64,000 nt of DNA from Sarcophilus harrisii (GCF_902635505.1 NC_045431.1:2170001-2234000); one strand, 5' to 3'. Counted from the stretch's first letter, positions 43,170 to 53,575 are shown. Numbers and translations are program-made. The notes: generated from the letters alone by a model not told the origin.

Positions 43170-44035
43170 ACAGAAGAGTTTGCAATCCATAGGACATCAG
43201 TACCAAGGTGGATATGATTTAGAGGAGCAGGGTTCAAATATCACGAGGTCAAAACAATTTGGGTCTTGAGTATTTACAAACATCATTCACATCACAAGCC
43301 TTTCAGATCCACTCTAAGTGGTGTACGCAAGGGGGTCCCCTTGAAATGGGAGTCTTGTCTAATTTGATGTGGCTTTAAGTGAAGGCTGTTTGAAATGTGC
43401 TGCTCATTTGAATTTTCATGTTTTGAGGGAAAATGAGCTTAAAGCTTAATCCAATTTTCTAACACCCTGAAACAGACGGAGTAGAATGAAGAAACGGACA
43501 ATGATGACATAACCAGGAAAGAGATTTCCTTGCAAAAGCTCCTACTCTGTAGAGAGGTATTTCCTTCAGAAGAAATACATGTGTTGATTTATTCCAGACT
43601 ACCGCAAGGTTTTCCCTTTGTGCCTGATGGACAGTATTATTTTCAAAAAGTCTTTTTTATTTTCATTTTTAAGCTAAGAAATAACCAGAAAAACTTAACA
43701 GAGAAAGGTTTTTCAAAGTATGTTGAAGTTATGGGTCACATACATATACATCAAATGGAGAACTGAAAAACTTTCCCCTGAAATGCAGCTTCTCTAAACT
43801 CTCTGCTTCTATTTAATTGAAGCATGATCAGAGAAGCACGTGCCGGGACCACATCTACAGCTGAAGGAAATCCAGTGATTCTCCCGAAATCCCTCCCATC
43901 CCAATTCATTCTCCTCTCATCTGAGAGAAGTCAGGTCTGGCAATGTCCCTTCCACCATCACCACCAGCACCACCATCCCAGTGTCCTACATACAGTGAAC
44001 TCCAATGAATCCCTATTTCGTTCAGGATGAATACA
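43170..44035. promoter_or_regulatory. Repeat-poor stretch, candidate conserved block at 43240-43500
   Basis: No repeat recognised. 43240-43500 has CATTCACATCACAAGCC, GTCTAATTTGATGTGGC and GGGGTCCCCTTG. Short frames have no domain. Function unproven. Confidence 0.3.
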
Positions 44036-44039
44036 AGAA

Positions 44040-44345
44040 AAGTTTTTTACTTGCTATTTGGTATTTAAAAGTCCTTTCCTCCCCTTGCAGCCGTCTCACA
44101 TTCTTCTCCCCTCCAAAGCTTTACAAGCCACCCGTACTCTAGCAGTTACTGCTCCTAGAACTCAACCTCCAGTCTCCATACCTCTTCAATGAGTGTTCTA
44201 CATGCCCAGAATATTCTCCCTCCCTCCAGCAGCTCAAGAATTCCTTATATGGTTATTTGCCATCAACTGTGTATTTATCTTGTAGGTTCTAATTTACACA
44301 GGTCGTCTCCCCCATTACAATGTCATAAAGGCCAGGAATGTTTTT
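44040..44345 (+). repeat. L2 LINE fragment
   Basis: Order fits L2: GGTATTTAAAAGTCCTTTCC, CATACCTCTTCAATGAGTG, CAGAATATTCTCCCTCCCTCC, TGTGTATTTATCTTGTAGG, TCTCCCCCATTACAATG. Confidence 0.55.
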
Positions 44346-45230
44346 TCAACCATTCTTTCACATGCTCAGCGGATGAGCTTTCTGCATTATTATGGCAAAA
44401 AAGAATCTGTCGCCTTGAAGACAGTTGCCTGCTGCTGCTGAGTTTTTTGTGTATAGCTCGGTCATTTGACAGCTGGCACAGTGTCTGACCCTTTCTATAA
44501 CCTGGTTGGCAGGACCAAGCGGAGAGCTTGTAGTTCACTGGGATAGCTGGGAAGAGGTTGCCTCTGCCTCCAAAGCAGGAGGACCTAAGAGCAATGGTAT
44601 GGAGGAATGCCTTCTTCAGATCCCATTTCTTGTGCTTACTTCCCCTCATTTCTCGTTTCTTCATCAAAATGTTGACACAGACTCAACTTAAGTGCGCCAA
44701 ACTGACTCGAGTCTGTTGTTAAACATTAGCAGCAAATCCCTGACCTCAGCTGTAGGGGTTTTATGAAAACTGAGTCTCTGGAAGATCTAAATTATTTTCC
44801 AGAATCACCCAGGTAGCAAATGAGAATAGATTTGAATCTTGGAAGCCTCAAAAGCCTCTTAAAATCAAATCTCATACATCCTGAGCTATCCCACTTTTAG
44901 TAAAACGACAACAACAGAATGTTGCTTAAAAGTCACAGAATCCGTTTCCTTAGCTAGCTTTCAAAACTTATTTAAATGTAATTTCTTCTTCTGGTAGTGG
45001 TTGTTTTAAGTGTGGCAATCTTATAACCTGTTAGCCAAGAGTGCCTATGCTACATAGCAGGAGTGGGGAAACCCACTTTCTCCTATTGCTTGAGTTTTTT
45101 CAGAAATTATAAAGAATCGTCTTCCCCTGGGTGTCTATGGAGATATCAAGTCTTATATGTTCAGGGCTGAGAAAAGAACTACCTGGGATTTGGAGAAACA
45201 GATGCTGGAGAAAGGCAAAAGGGCAGGACA
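44346..45230. other. Mostly unassigned stretch
   Basis: A weak reversed MIR may lie at about 44775-44875 (CCAGAATCACCCAGGTAGC). A CTGCTGCTGCTG bit is at 44428-44440. A 114-codon minus frame (44323-44667) has no recognised domain. Confidence 0.35.
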
Positions 45231-45240
45231 GACTGTCTCC

Positions 45241-45325
45241 ACTGGCTGGCTGTCCCCACTGGCTGGCTGTCTCCACTGGCTGGCTGTCCCCTCTGGCTGC
45301 CTGTTCCCTCTAGCTGGCTGTCCCT
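45241..45325 (+). repeat. 17-bp minisatellite, five units
   Basis: Units ACTGGCTGGCTGTCCCC at 45241-45257, 45258-45274 and 45275-45291, then two more worn units to 45325, plus partial units on each side. The first three differ by single C/T changes. Confidence 0.95.
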
Positions 45326-45339
45326 ACTGCTGGCTTGCA

Positions 45340-46180
45340 TTGTCCCGGGACAATGGGCAGCCCGAGGGGGCAGGGGCCTTTAAGCTGCTCTAGAGTTCAA
45401 AGAAGGGCTTGTTTTAAGGGCTGCCCTTTTGATTAGTGGGGCCTCTAATTCCGGCCTGGAAGAAAGGGGAGGGAACCATGAAAATATGTGAAAAAGAAGA
45501 CTTTTCAGTTGAGATACAATGGTTAGAACTAGAAAAGAAGAAACCTTTGGGAGAGAGCGATCCTCAAAAACAATGGGGGAGATCAGAGCCTGTACTGATA
45601 TCCATATAAATATATGTATAGATGTACTTTACTAATAGGTGCGGGCATCTGTCACAAGCATGCACAGAGAAGAGGTTTTGCAAAGCTTAAATGTTGGCTC
45701 CTGGCATTGGAGAGAGAATCAGACTTTGGACAAAGCCTAACAATAAGGGAAAGAATCATTCCCACTTCTGTGGTCCTTTAAGCTTCGCATGGCACTTTCT
45801 TCACAAGACCCAGGAAGAAGAAAAAACTTGAAAATTTGTACAGGTTTGCCAGGTTCCAAAGCACTTTTTAGCTCTTCCCATTTGATTCCCACAAACTTGG
45901 ATGGTTGGAAGAAGCCAGAAACTCAATTTAATTCCTCAAGCATTTATTAAATTACTGTTGTGTAACAAAGCACTGAAGTAGATGCAAAGTTTGGGGGAGA
46001 AATAGCCTCTAACCTCAAAGGGCTAACAGTCTAATAAGGGATAGACATAGACATAGAAAATATATATGACTGATAAACAGATGTAGTTTGTCTTCACATT
46101 ATAATTCATCCCAGGGTCCAAGGAGATAATTTGGGAATAAGAGAAATCACAGAGTAGTTTCCCAGTGACCTTTAGGGTAA
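45340..46180. other. Unassigned stretch
   Basis: About 45920-46080 has a weak pattern of an old mammalian repeat (AAGCATTTATTAAATTACTG ... CTAACAGTCTAATAAGGG). No gene. Confidence 0.35.
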
Positions 46181-46181
46181 C

Positions 46182-46390
46182 AGATTTCTAGTGGTCAAGA
46201 AGTCATGCAAGAAGATAGGAGGTGCTGAATTGAGAGATTCTTCCCTCTTAACAGGAAACTGCACAATAGGAGGGGAGGGCAAAGGAGGAGGGAGGAGGAG
46301 GAGGGAGGAGGAGAAAAAGGAGAAGGAGGAGAGGAAAAAGAAGGGGGAAGAGGAGGGAGGAAGAAAAGGAGGAGGAGAAGGAGAAAAATG
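46182..46390 (+). repeat. Duplicated segment, copy A, with purine tail
   Basis: The first 110 bases (AGATTTCTAGTGGTCAAGAA ... AACTGCACAATAGGAGGGG) match copy B at 47458 with about 8 differences and one gap. An A/G-only tract of about 120 bases follows. Confidence 0.9.
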
Positions 46391-47210
46391 AGATCTTTTC
46401 CTATTTCCTTTGCCTTGAAAAAATTTTCCAATTAGGAGATTAAGGAAACAAGGCTAACTTAACCTAAAGCCAGACTGGGACTTCCTGTCCACCATGTTGG
46501 CAAAAGGAAATGGGTAGCCATGGCATTCTTGAAAGAGAGTGACAGTCGACTGCTCCTGTTCCATTCAGCATCCTTTGCTGGCCAGTGTTCCCTCAGTTTT
46601 GTTATTCTCCCTATTAAAGTGTCTATTCCTCAAAGACAACAGCCATCTTGCATTTTTATTTGTATAACCGGTGGGGACAATCTTATTACTGAGCATTCCA
46701 CATGTCTGAGTTAAGTAAGTAAGAAGATAAACTCCCAAGTTTCCCTTTATTTCTAAATCTGGGTCCCTACAAGCTAGTGCTGGACTCTTTGGGCCCATCC
46801 CCCTACAAACAGTTCTCTGGAAGGGTTACAGATCTAGTCCCCAAATCTCGGGCTCCAAAACCCATCTCCTTTCAAAAATAATGACCAAGTCTGGTCCTAG
46901 ATTACCGGTTCTTCTCGGCAATCTTGATCTGGGATTACTCCAAGAATCAATCTCCATTTGTTGTTCCTATCTTGTTCATAGATTGTTTCACTGCTAAGTA
47001 GACAAACAAGACTTCAATGAAAACAGTCTTTGATAGAGTCGGGAGTCGGGTAACTTGCTTTGTTGGGATTGTGTTTGTTTTTCTTCTTTTCTTTTTCTAG
47101 GATATGTAAGCGATTCCTAACCTTAGGTCCAATGGAAGTCACATTTATTAGAAGTGGCCCTCATTGGGAGAAGTAGAATTATGTCCTTCTCTTCACCACA
47201 TATCAAAAGT
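46391..47210. other. Unassigned stretch
   Basis: No recognised repeat or gene. Flanked by the two copies of the duplicated segment. Confidence 0.35.
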
Positions 47211-47214
47211 TGGA

Positions 47215-47340
47215 AGAATTTCAGAGTGGGAGGAGCCCTTCAAAAATCACCTAGTCAAGTCCTCCCATTTTACAGATGAGGAAACTTAGCAGAAGAGGAA
47301 GTGACTTTGTCAAGCTCATATAACTATTGTTAGCAGCTGA
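47215..47340 (-). repeat. MIR/THER-type SINE relic
   Basis: Reverse pattern: TCAAAAATCACCTAGTCAAG, CCCATTTTACAGATGAGG, AAACTTAGCAGAAG. Confidence 0.6.
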
Positions 47341-47457
47341 TAACCCAGACAGACTTGGAAGACTCATCTTCCCGAGTTCAAATCTGATTTCAAACACTTC
47401 CTAGCTATGTGATCCTGGTGAATCACTTAACCTTACTTGTCTCAGTTTCTTGAGAAG
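47341..47457 (+). repeat. CORE-SINE, truncated
   Basis: GACTTGGAAGACTCATC, CCGAGTTCAAATCTGATTTC, CTAGCTATGTGATCCTGG, CACTTAACCTTACTTGTC, CAGTTTCTTGAG. Stops abruptly where copy B of the duplicated segment starts. Confidence 0.75.
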
Positions 47458-47700
47458 AGATTTCTAGTGGTCAAGAAGTCATTGAAGAAGATAGGAGGTG
47501 CTCTCTTGAGAGAGTCTTTCCTCTTAAACAGGAAACTGCACAATAGGAGGGGAGGGCGAAGGAGGAGGAGGGTGAAGGAGAAAAAAGAGGAGGAGGGAAG
47601 AGGAGGAGGAGGAAGAGAAAGAGGGGGAGGAGGAGGAGAAGGAAGAGAAGGAGGAGGAAAAGAAAGAGGAAGAGGAGAAAAAGAAGGAAGAGAAATATGA
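47458..47700 (+). repeat. Duplicated segment, copy B, with longer purine tail
   Basis: AGATTTCTAGTGGTCAAGAA at the left, same order as copy A. A nearly pure A/G tract of about 150 bases (about 47549-47696) follows. The 87-codon frame here is driven by this tract. Confidence 0.9.
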
Positions 47701-47708
47701 GAAAACCT

Positions 47709-47920
47709 CTGATTTTCGGTATTTGTCTGTATCCTACATGTAAGTGCTCATACTGAAAATCTGATCATTGGGTCTGTAAGTCAGAGCTGGCTCCAGCGTC
47801 CCTCACTTTCCTGCCAGAGTAGCTCAGCTTCAGAGTACTTACTACTTCTCCAAACTCCTGGTGCTGGGCGTGGGCACAATCGCCGCAGCCTGCAGGCACT
47901 CTTGGACAAATCGTCAGACC
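47709..47920 (+). repeat. Unassigned interspersed family, copy 1
   Basis: TATTTGTCTGTATCCTAC, AGCTGGCTCCAGCGTCCC, TGCCAGAGTAGCTCAGCTTC, CCGCAGCCTGCAGGCACTC. Same order as at 49068-49270. Starts at an inner point of the family, right after the purine tract. Confidence 0.75.
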
Positions 47921-48925
47921 CTACTGAAAAAAATGACTGAACAAAAAGTTTAGATAGAGGAGTCTCTCCTCCTCTTAAGATGCAAATGCAAAGGATAGGT
48001 AGGGGCCATGGTTTGTTATAAATATCATACACTCCCTGCCCAAAAAGCAACCACAACAATCACAAAAATGAGAAGAAAAACTGACCGATTAATATAAGAA
48101 GAGGCCACGGGGTACCTAGAATGTTGAGCTAGAAGTTCCCTTAGAAGAGATTGGCCCAGTTTCCCCATTTTTAATGCAGGGTTATCAGACCCAGACCTCC
48201 CCACTAAGGAAAGGGAGCTCAGCCTCTTCCTGGGTGATTCTAGGAGCAATTTCTGTGAGCACAAAAGCACTTCATGTGGATATAAAAGAGAAATATGTTC
48301 AAGGATGCATCTGAAATCTACTCCAACCAATTCATTATCATTAGGAAATGAATACATAATGAATCTCTACCGCTATTAAGCTTGATTTACTGCAGCAGTA
48401 ATAGCCCAAAGGCAAACAAGCTCCTCAGGTTTAATGACTAATCTGCTCTCTACTGGACTCTTCTACCTACCCACACCCTACCCAGAATCGGAAACACTGG
48501 CAGTAAACCAGCCAAGCGTTTGCCAGCAGCTCCTCCTTTCTTCTCTAACAAATGGTGACTCTTTTTTATGGAGAGAATTAAAAGAAGCATCTTTCTTTCA
48601 TCTAAAAGCAAAGAGGAAATCTCATCCAGTTCTTTACCTTTCCTCCCCCTACTTCCAGCAAATCCTGTTGGACTTGGGTGTAAACTGGGAGAATTTTAAA
48701 TGATAATTTCTCCATCTCCATCTTGGTTTGTCCACTCCTCTCCATTCAAAAACTGTGAACTTGTGAGGTTAATTCAAGCTTAGCTGTTCATTGGCTATCA
48801 TGCTAACAGACACAGGAAAAGAGGATTAGCGAAATAGAGGAAGGTCGTTGAAAATTAAATAGAAATAAAGGAAACAATCTGAAGCATGTCTCTGAGTGAG
48901 TACAATTCCATTCCCTTTTCTCCAA
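47921..48925. other. Mostly unassigned stretch
   Basis: A weak reversed MIR at about 48110-48250 (AGAAGTTCCCTTAGAAGAG, CCCAGTTTCCCCATTTTTAATG). No gene. Confidence 0.35.
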
Positions 48926-48927
48926 GG

Positions 48928-49270
48928 TTTACCTGATAAATATTTAACAACTGGCTCTCCAAAAAGGGGAGGGGGGGGGAAGCATACACAAGACAAACTT
49001 TTCAGTCTAAGCTGCATTAATAGCACTTTCTTTATCTCTGTAAGTTCAGGTAAAACATTAAACCAAGTTCTGATTTGTGGTATTTGTCTGTATCCTATCA
49101 CACTGAAATTGAACAATTGAATCTGCAAGTAAAAACTGGCTCCAGCATCCTCTCACTTTCTGCCAGAATATTTCAGCTTCAGTGTAGTTCAGCCTTCTCC
49201 AGACTTCTGGTTCTGGGTGTGCTCACTGTCTCTGCAGCCTGCATGTATGTTTGGACAGGTTCACAACCCC
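48928..49270 (+). repeat. Unassigned interspersed family, copy 2 (longest)
   Basis: Starts TACCTGATAAATATTTAAC, then CAACTGGCTCTCCAAAAAG, GCATACACAAGACAAACTTT, AACATTAAACCAAGTTCTG, and the part shared with copy 1 (TATTTGTCTGTATCCTATC ... CTGCAGCCTGCATGTATG). The start resembles a hAT-type end, but I cannot place the family. Confidence 0.7.
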
Positions 49271-49309
49271 CTCCCCAAATGTTTCATCTCATCCTCAGAA
49301 TATGAATTA

Positions 49310-49400
49310 GAACAAGAGCAAGAACTATCTTTTCTGTCTATGAACCTGGATCTCAGAAGGCTTTTTTGTACACAGCAAGTACTTCATAAATGCTTTTTCT
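49310..49400 (+). repeat. L2 3' end scrap
   Basis: ACACAGCAAGTACTTCATAAATGC after a short L2-like block. Diverged. Confidence 0.35.
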
Positions 49401-49599
49401 TTCTTTCAAGAGCTCACACTTTACTTCCCACAAAGTCAATGAATGCTGCAAATAATTCCCTCTCTCCAGAGAGGGGCCCAGACTTTCCACAAATGCTTGG
49501 AGAGGGGGTATAGCTCCTAAGGGAAGGCCATACACACATCGTAATGGTCCTTTATGTATCTATATCATTTTATGGCTTACAGACTTATTTTCCTTATTA

Positions 49600-50140
49600 A
49601 AAACTCTTTGAGGTGGAAAGTATTAGCATGTCTGTTTTACTAATGAGGAAACTGAGGCACAGAAGTCACAGATTGAAAACTAGGATTCAGTGGACTGCTT
49701 GCATTTTTGTTTTTCTTCCCAGGTTATTTTTACCTCTCTGAATCGGATTTTTCTTGTGCAACAAAAGAACTGTACAAATATGGACACATATATAGTATTT
49801 AAGATATACTTTAACATGTTCAACATGTATGATGAGACTGCCTGCCATCTAGGGGAGGGGGTGGAGGGAAGGAAGGCAAAAGTTGGAACAGAAGTTTTTG
49901 CAAGGGACAATGTTGAAAAATTTCCCATGCATATGTTTTGTCAATAAAAAGCTATAATAAAAAAAATAAAGAGAAAAGAAAAGTAGGATTCAAACCCAGG
50001 AATTTTTATTCTCACAGCATCAAAATGATTGAGGGAGTTTAGCTCGTGCAGCTATTACCGTCTCCATTTTATAGATGAAGCCAGAAGGCTGAAAGGGTCA
50101 GATGACTTGCTTAGGTTCATCCAGATAACCAGCAGGTGGG
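49600..50140 (-). repeat. MIR relics, one split by an L1
   Basis: One reversed MIR is at about 49600-49689 (TTACTAATGAGGAAACTGAG, GCACAGAAGTCACAG). It resumes after the L1 at 49984 (TAGGATTCAAACCCAGG). A second is at about 50030-50140 (TTTTATAGATGAAGCC, CAGATGACTTGCTTAGG). Confidence 0.65.
49690..49983 (+). mobile_element. 5'-truncated L1 tail with target duplication
   Basis: A 294-bp L1 3' UTR: CTGCCATCTAGGGGAGGGGG (49843-49862), GGAACAGAAGTTTTTGCAAG, then AATAAAAAGCTATAATAAAA. It splits a MIR, and both sides carry TAGGATTCA (49681-49689 and 49984-49992), the target duplication. Confidence 0.9.
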
Positions 50141-50149
50141 ACCTCACAA

Positions 50150-50515
50150 AACCCTGACTTTCCAGTACCATGTTCTGCAACAGTCTCACCAGGAATGAGG
50201 GACCATTTCAGAGGAGGCAAATGATGGGATGTTATAGGAAGCTGCCAGACCTACCTCTCTCACTTACAGATTCTCTGCTTCGGCCAAATTGCTTCTAAGC
50301 CCCCACTTACTTCCCCTGCCTACCAACCCCCAAGCAGGAGGGAGGTGCTAGGAGAGGAGCAGGAGCAGCCCATCGGAAGCCAGATAAGTCCAATTCTGGC
50401 TCCACTTTTAGGCAAGTTTTTCCCTCCCTTTCAGCCTCAGCTTCTCCTTCTGTAGAAAGGTTAACCGATAACCACCGTACTTGAACCATCCATGCACGAC
50501 CTAGTCTGAGGGGAT
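50150..50515. other. Unassigned stretch
   Basis: No repeat or gene recognised. Confidence 0.35.
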
Positions 50516-50519
50516 CTGC

Positions 50520-50705
50520 ATTCAGACTCCATCAGTTCTTTCCCTGGAAGTGAAGAGCATTTTTTTTTCATCATGAGTCCTTTGTCTTGAATTAATGTAT
50601 TTCTGAAAAGAGCTGAGTCATTTCCAGTTGATCATCATTCAATACTCCTGTATCCAATGTTCTCCTGGTTCTGCCCACCTCACTTTGCATCAGTTCCCAG
50701 AAGTC
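50520..50705 (-). repeat. Old L1 fragment, ORF2 end in reverse
   Basis: TGTTCTCCTGGTTCTGCCCAC and CTCACTTTGCATCAGTTC match the antisense of the L1 'EL..SEMSRT' end. Diverged. Confidence 0.6.
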
Positions 50706-50739
50706 ACCTGGTGCTTTTCAGAGCTCCATTTTTGTTCAC

Positions 50740-51265
50740 TTCAAATTTCATCTCTCAAAAGTTAAGCTCAAATTCCTCTGCACCTTCTCCCCAGCTTCCT
50801 TAGAGACTGTGCTTAAATCCCACTTTCTGCAGGAAGGTGTTTCTGGTGCTTCCAGCTCCAAATGCTTTCCCCTATCAAATTGCTCTGGTATTATGGACCA
50901 GCTAGGCGGTGCAGTGGATGCAGTCCAGACCTGGAATCGAGAACATTCCTCTTCCCAAGTTCAAATCTGGCCCCAGACACTTGCTAGCTATGTGATCCTC
51001 AATGAGCCACTTAACCTTATTTGCCTCGGATTTGCCAGCTATAAAATGAGTTGGAGAAGGAAATGGGCAGTATGTTTGTCAAGAAAATTCCAAGTGGGGA
51101 CACAAAGAGTCAGCCTTGAGTGGACTGAACACTGTACATAGATGTTTACATGTAGTCTCCCCCAAAAGAATATATGCTCCTTCACAAGAGAATTGTTCTT
51201 TGCATCCCCAAAGTTTAGCACAGGGCCCCAAACTTAATAAACTCTTAACAAATGCTTGTTGACTG
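50740..51265 (+). repeat. L2 LINE 3' end split by a SINE
   Basis: Left part 50740-50890: AGTTAAGCTCAAATTCCTC, TTTCTGCAGGAAGGTGTTTCTG. Right part 51135-51265: GTCTCCCCCAAAAGAATATATG, CATCCCCAAAGTTTAGCAC, AACTCTTAACAAATGCTTG, TTGACTGACC. Proper L2 order on both sides of the SINE at 50895-51133. Confidence 0.65.
50895..51133 (+). repeat. Marsupial CORE-SINE, long form
   Basis: GACCAGCTAGGCGGTGCAG, CCCAAGTTCAAATCTGGCC, AGCTATGTGATCCTCAATG, GGAGAAGGAAATGGGC, GTCAAGAAAATTCCAAGTGG. Inserted in the L2 around it. Confidence 0.85.
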
Positions 51266-51269
51266 ACCA

Positions 51270-51735
51270 ACTGAAAAGAATCCTGCATACGCCACGAAAA
51301 TGTAAGCTTCTCGAAGCAGAGCTAGTGCTATACTCCAATGTTTTGCCTTGTATCTACATTAATAGCCTGAACATATAGGGAGTTCCAAAAGTCTTAGAAC
51401 AGTTTTAAGCCACTAAAGACTTAATATTTCATTAATAAAATTGCTTAAATTTAACTAACAACTAATTAATATTAAAGGTTTAATAGCTAAAATTACATTA
51501 AGACATCTTATATACTAGAAAGAGCATTGGAATTAGAGTCAAGAATCTGAGTGCAAATCCAAGCTCTGACACAAATCGTCTGGTTTGGGGTTTATATAAC
51601 TTTACTTCTTGGTTTTGGACTCTGTACAGTGGGAGTGATTAAATATAAAACATAATAAAAAGCACATATTATATTATATACACATATATAATATATAAAA
51701 TATGTATGATAGGTATTCTTTTCTTTCAGTGGTAT
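51270..51735. other. AT-rich, mostly unassigned stretch
   Basis: A MIR relic on plus at about 51505-51640 (ACTAGAAAGAGCATTGGAATTAG). TATATA-rich sequence at 51660-51710. No gene. Confidence 0.4.
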
Positions 51736-51737
51736 GT

Positions 51738-51925
51738 TGTGCTGATAAATGTTTAACAACCAGCTTTCTGGAAGAACAAAAATGCATATATGGCACACTC
51801 TTAAGTTGAATCTGCATTGTGACATGTTCTCCATAACGTTAAGTTTAGATAATCAACAAAACAATATTAAAACCCTGACTTGTAACCTTTGTCAAGTCCA
51901 AGATGTAAATGCTCACAAGGAAAAT
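51738..51925 (+). repeat. Unassigned interspersed family, copy 3
   Basis: GTGCTGATAAATGTTTAAC, CAACCAGCTTTCTGG, TTAAGTTGAATCTGCATTG, ATTAAAACCCTGACTTGTAAC, in the same order as the first half of the copy at 48928. Confidence 0.65.
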
Positions 51926-52230
51926 TTGACAACTGGTTCTTTCAAGGCCACTGAGTTGCGAGGAAAACATTGCATAACTCATAGTGCTAGAGAAGTCTGA
52001 GTTATTATGGCACTAAACATTTCTTCCTTTGATTTCTTAAGAACCAACATTTCAGAAAGGTAGCCTGCGTCGTGCTCATGCACCTTAGCAATGATGATCA
52101 CTGGCCATTCCACCCTCAGAGAACTGAAGAGAACAATCAGTCCTTGGTTCTCATAGAATGTCTGCTTCTCGTGTGAGCCCTATTTCACAGGGCTGTTGTA
52201 AGACTTAAATGATATATATCAAGTTCTTGG
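51926..52230. other. Mostly unassigned
   Basis: Ends with a MIR-tail-like CACAGGGCTGTTGTAAGAC near 52187-52205. Confidence 0.35.
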
Positions 52231-52231
52231 C

Positions 52232-52805
52232 AATTTTTTTTTCTTTTTAAATAATAGCTTTTTATTTTCCAAATACATGCAAAGATAGTTTTCAACATTC
52301 ACCCTTGCAAAACCTTGTGTTCCAATTTTTTTCTCTCCCTTCCCCATTCTCTCCCCCAGACAGCAAGTAACCCAGTATATGTTAAATGGGCAGTTTTTCT
52401 GTATATATTTCCACATTTATCATAATTCACAAGAAAAATCAGATCAAAAAGGGAAAAAATGAGAAAAAACAAAAAGCAAGCAAACAATAAAAAAAAAGGT
52501 AAATATGTTGTGATCCACATTCAGTCCCCAGAACCTCTCTCTACAGATGGCTCTCTCCATCCCAAGTCTATTGGAACTGGCCTGAATCACCTCATTGTTG
52601 AAAAGAGACAAGTCCATCACAGCTGATCATCACATAATCTTGTTATTGCTCTCATATGCACAGTTCAATAGCCCTTTGGGCAGAGTTCCAAATTGTTCTC
52701 CAGAGTGGTTGGATCAATTCATAACTCCACCAATAATGTATTAGTGTCCCAGTTTTCCCACATCCCTTCCAACATTTGTCATTGTTTTTTCCTGTAATCC
52801 TGTCA
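52232..52805 (-). mobile_element. 5'-truncated L1 with internal deletion
   Basis: Plus-strand view: AATAGCTTTTTATTTTCC, CCCTTGCAAAACCTTGTGTTCC, CTCCCCCAGACAGCAAG, then the L1 end up to about 52647 (ATCATCACATAATCTTG). It then jumps to CATATGCACAGTTCAATAGCC, which in the intact copy at 32166-33241 lies about 300 bases further 5'. So an internal piece is missing. Possible target duplication: TTGGCAATTTT at 52227 and TTGGCAAATTTT at 52806. Confidence 0.85.
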
Positions 52806-52879
52806 TTGGCAAATTTTCAAGGTTATATAAATGCAAGTTATTGTTACTATTTTTTGTGGTTTTAAGAAGACATTATAAT

Positions 52880-53054
52880 TTTTTTTTAAAGAAGAAAGAG
52901 AGAGAGAAAGAGAGAAAGAAAGAAAGAGGGGGGAAGGAGGGAGGAAAAGAAGGAGGGAGGGGGGAGGCAGGAAGGAAGGAAGGAAGGAAGGAAGGAAGGA
53001 AGGAAGGAAGGAAGGAAGGAAGGAAGGAAGGAAGGAAGGAAGGAAGGAAGGAAA
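52880..53054 (+). repeat. GGAA purine tract
   Basis: Degenerate AAAG/GAGA then about 21 perfect GGAA units (about 52970-53053). Opposite-strand frame of F/L/P/S is an artefact. Confidence 0.97.
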
Positions 53055-53059
53055 AAATT

Positions 53060-53505
53060 TTTTAAAGTACACAGAGATCCTTCTCAATCCTTTTTAGCTG
53101 AAATTCACCACAAAGATGGAGGTGGGCCATTGGCTGACATTGAGTAAAACTACTCAGGGCCTATTATCCTTTGCCTCTAGAATAAATGCCCCTTTTCATG
53201 CTGAACATTCTTTATTATAATGATGGCAATACCATTCATTAGGAAGTAGCACTGTTTCATTAGAAATCTTTATTTTCAGAGTTTTATAACTAAGCCACAA
53301 AAATTCACTCCAGGCAAAAACTCACTTTTGTCTGGGAAAAATGGCTCTCCCCTACATTTTTAATATATTTTCCACACATACACAAATATTCAGATAAACT
53401 GTTCTACTCTAAGATTTACAAAGGAAAGAAAGGAAGAAAATTTAGCAGGCATCTGTAAAGAAAAGGAGAAATCAGTTTTGTGATAATATAGAGCAGACTC
53501 AAAGT
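53060..53505. other. Unassigned AT-rich stretch
   Basis: No repeat or gene recognised. Confidence 0.4.
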
Positions 53506-53509
53506 AAAC

Positions 53510-53575
53510 AAAAGGGAAGGGCACTAACTTTGGGGTTAGAAGGCTTGGGTTCAAATCCAGTCTCATGTCCATTAA
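53510..53575 (+). repeat. SINE head fragment
   Basis: GGGGTTAGAAGGCTTGGGTTC, AAATCCAGTCTCATGTCC; truncated CORE/MIR-type SINE. Confidence 0.45.

Noticed and set aside
45241-45325. Tandem 17-bp units as a CRISPR-like array
   Set aside because: No spacers between units and a vertebrate context; it is a minisatellite.
52803-53087. F/L/P/S and G/R/K/E frames
   Set aside because: Translation of the GGAA tract.
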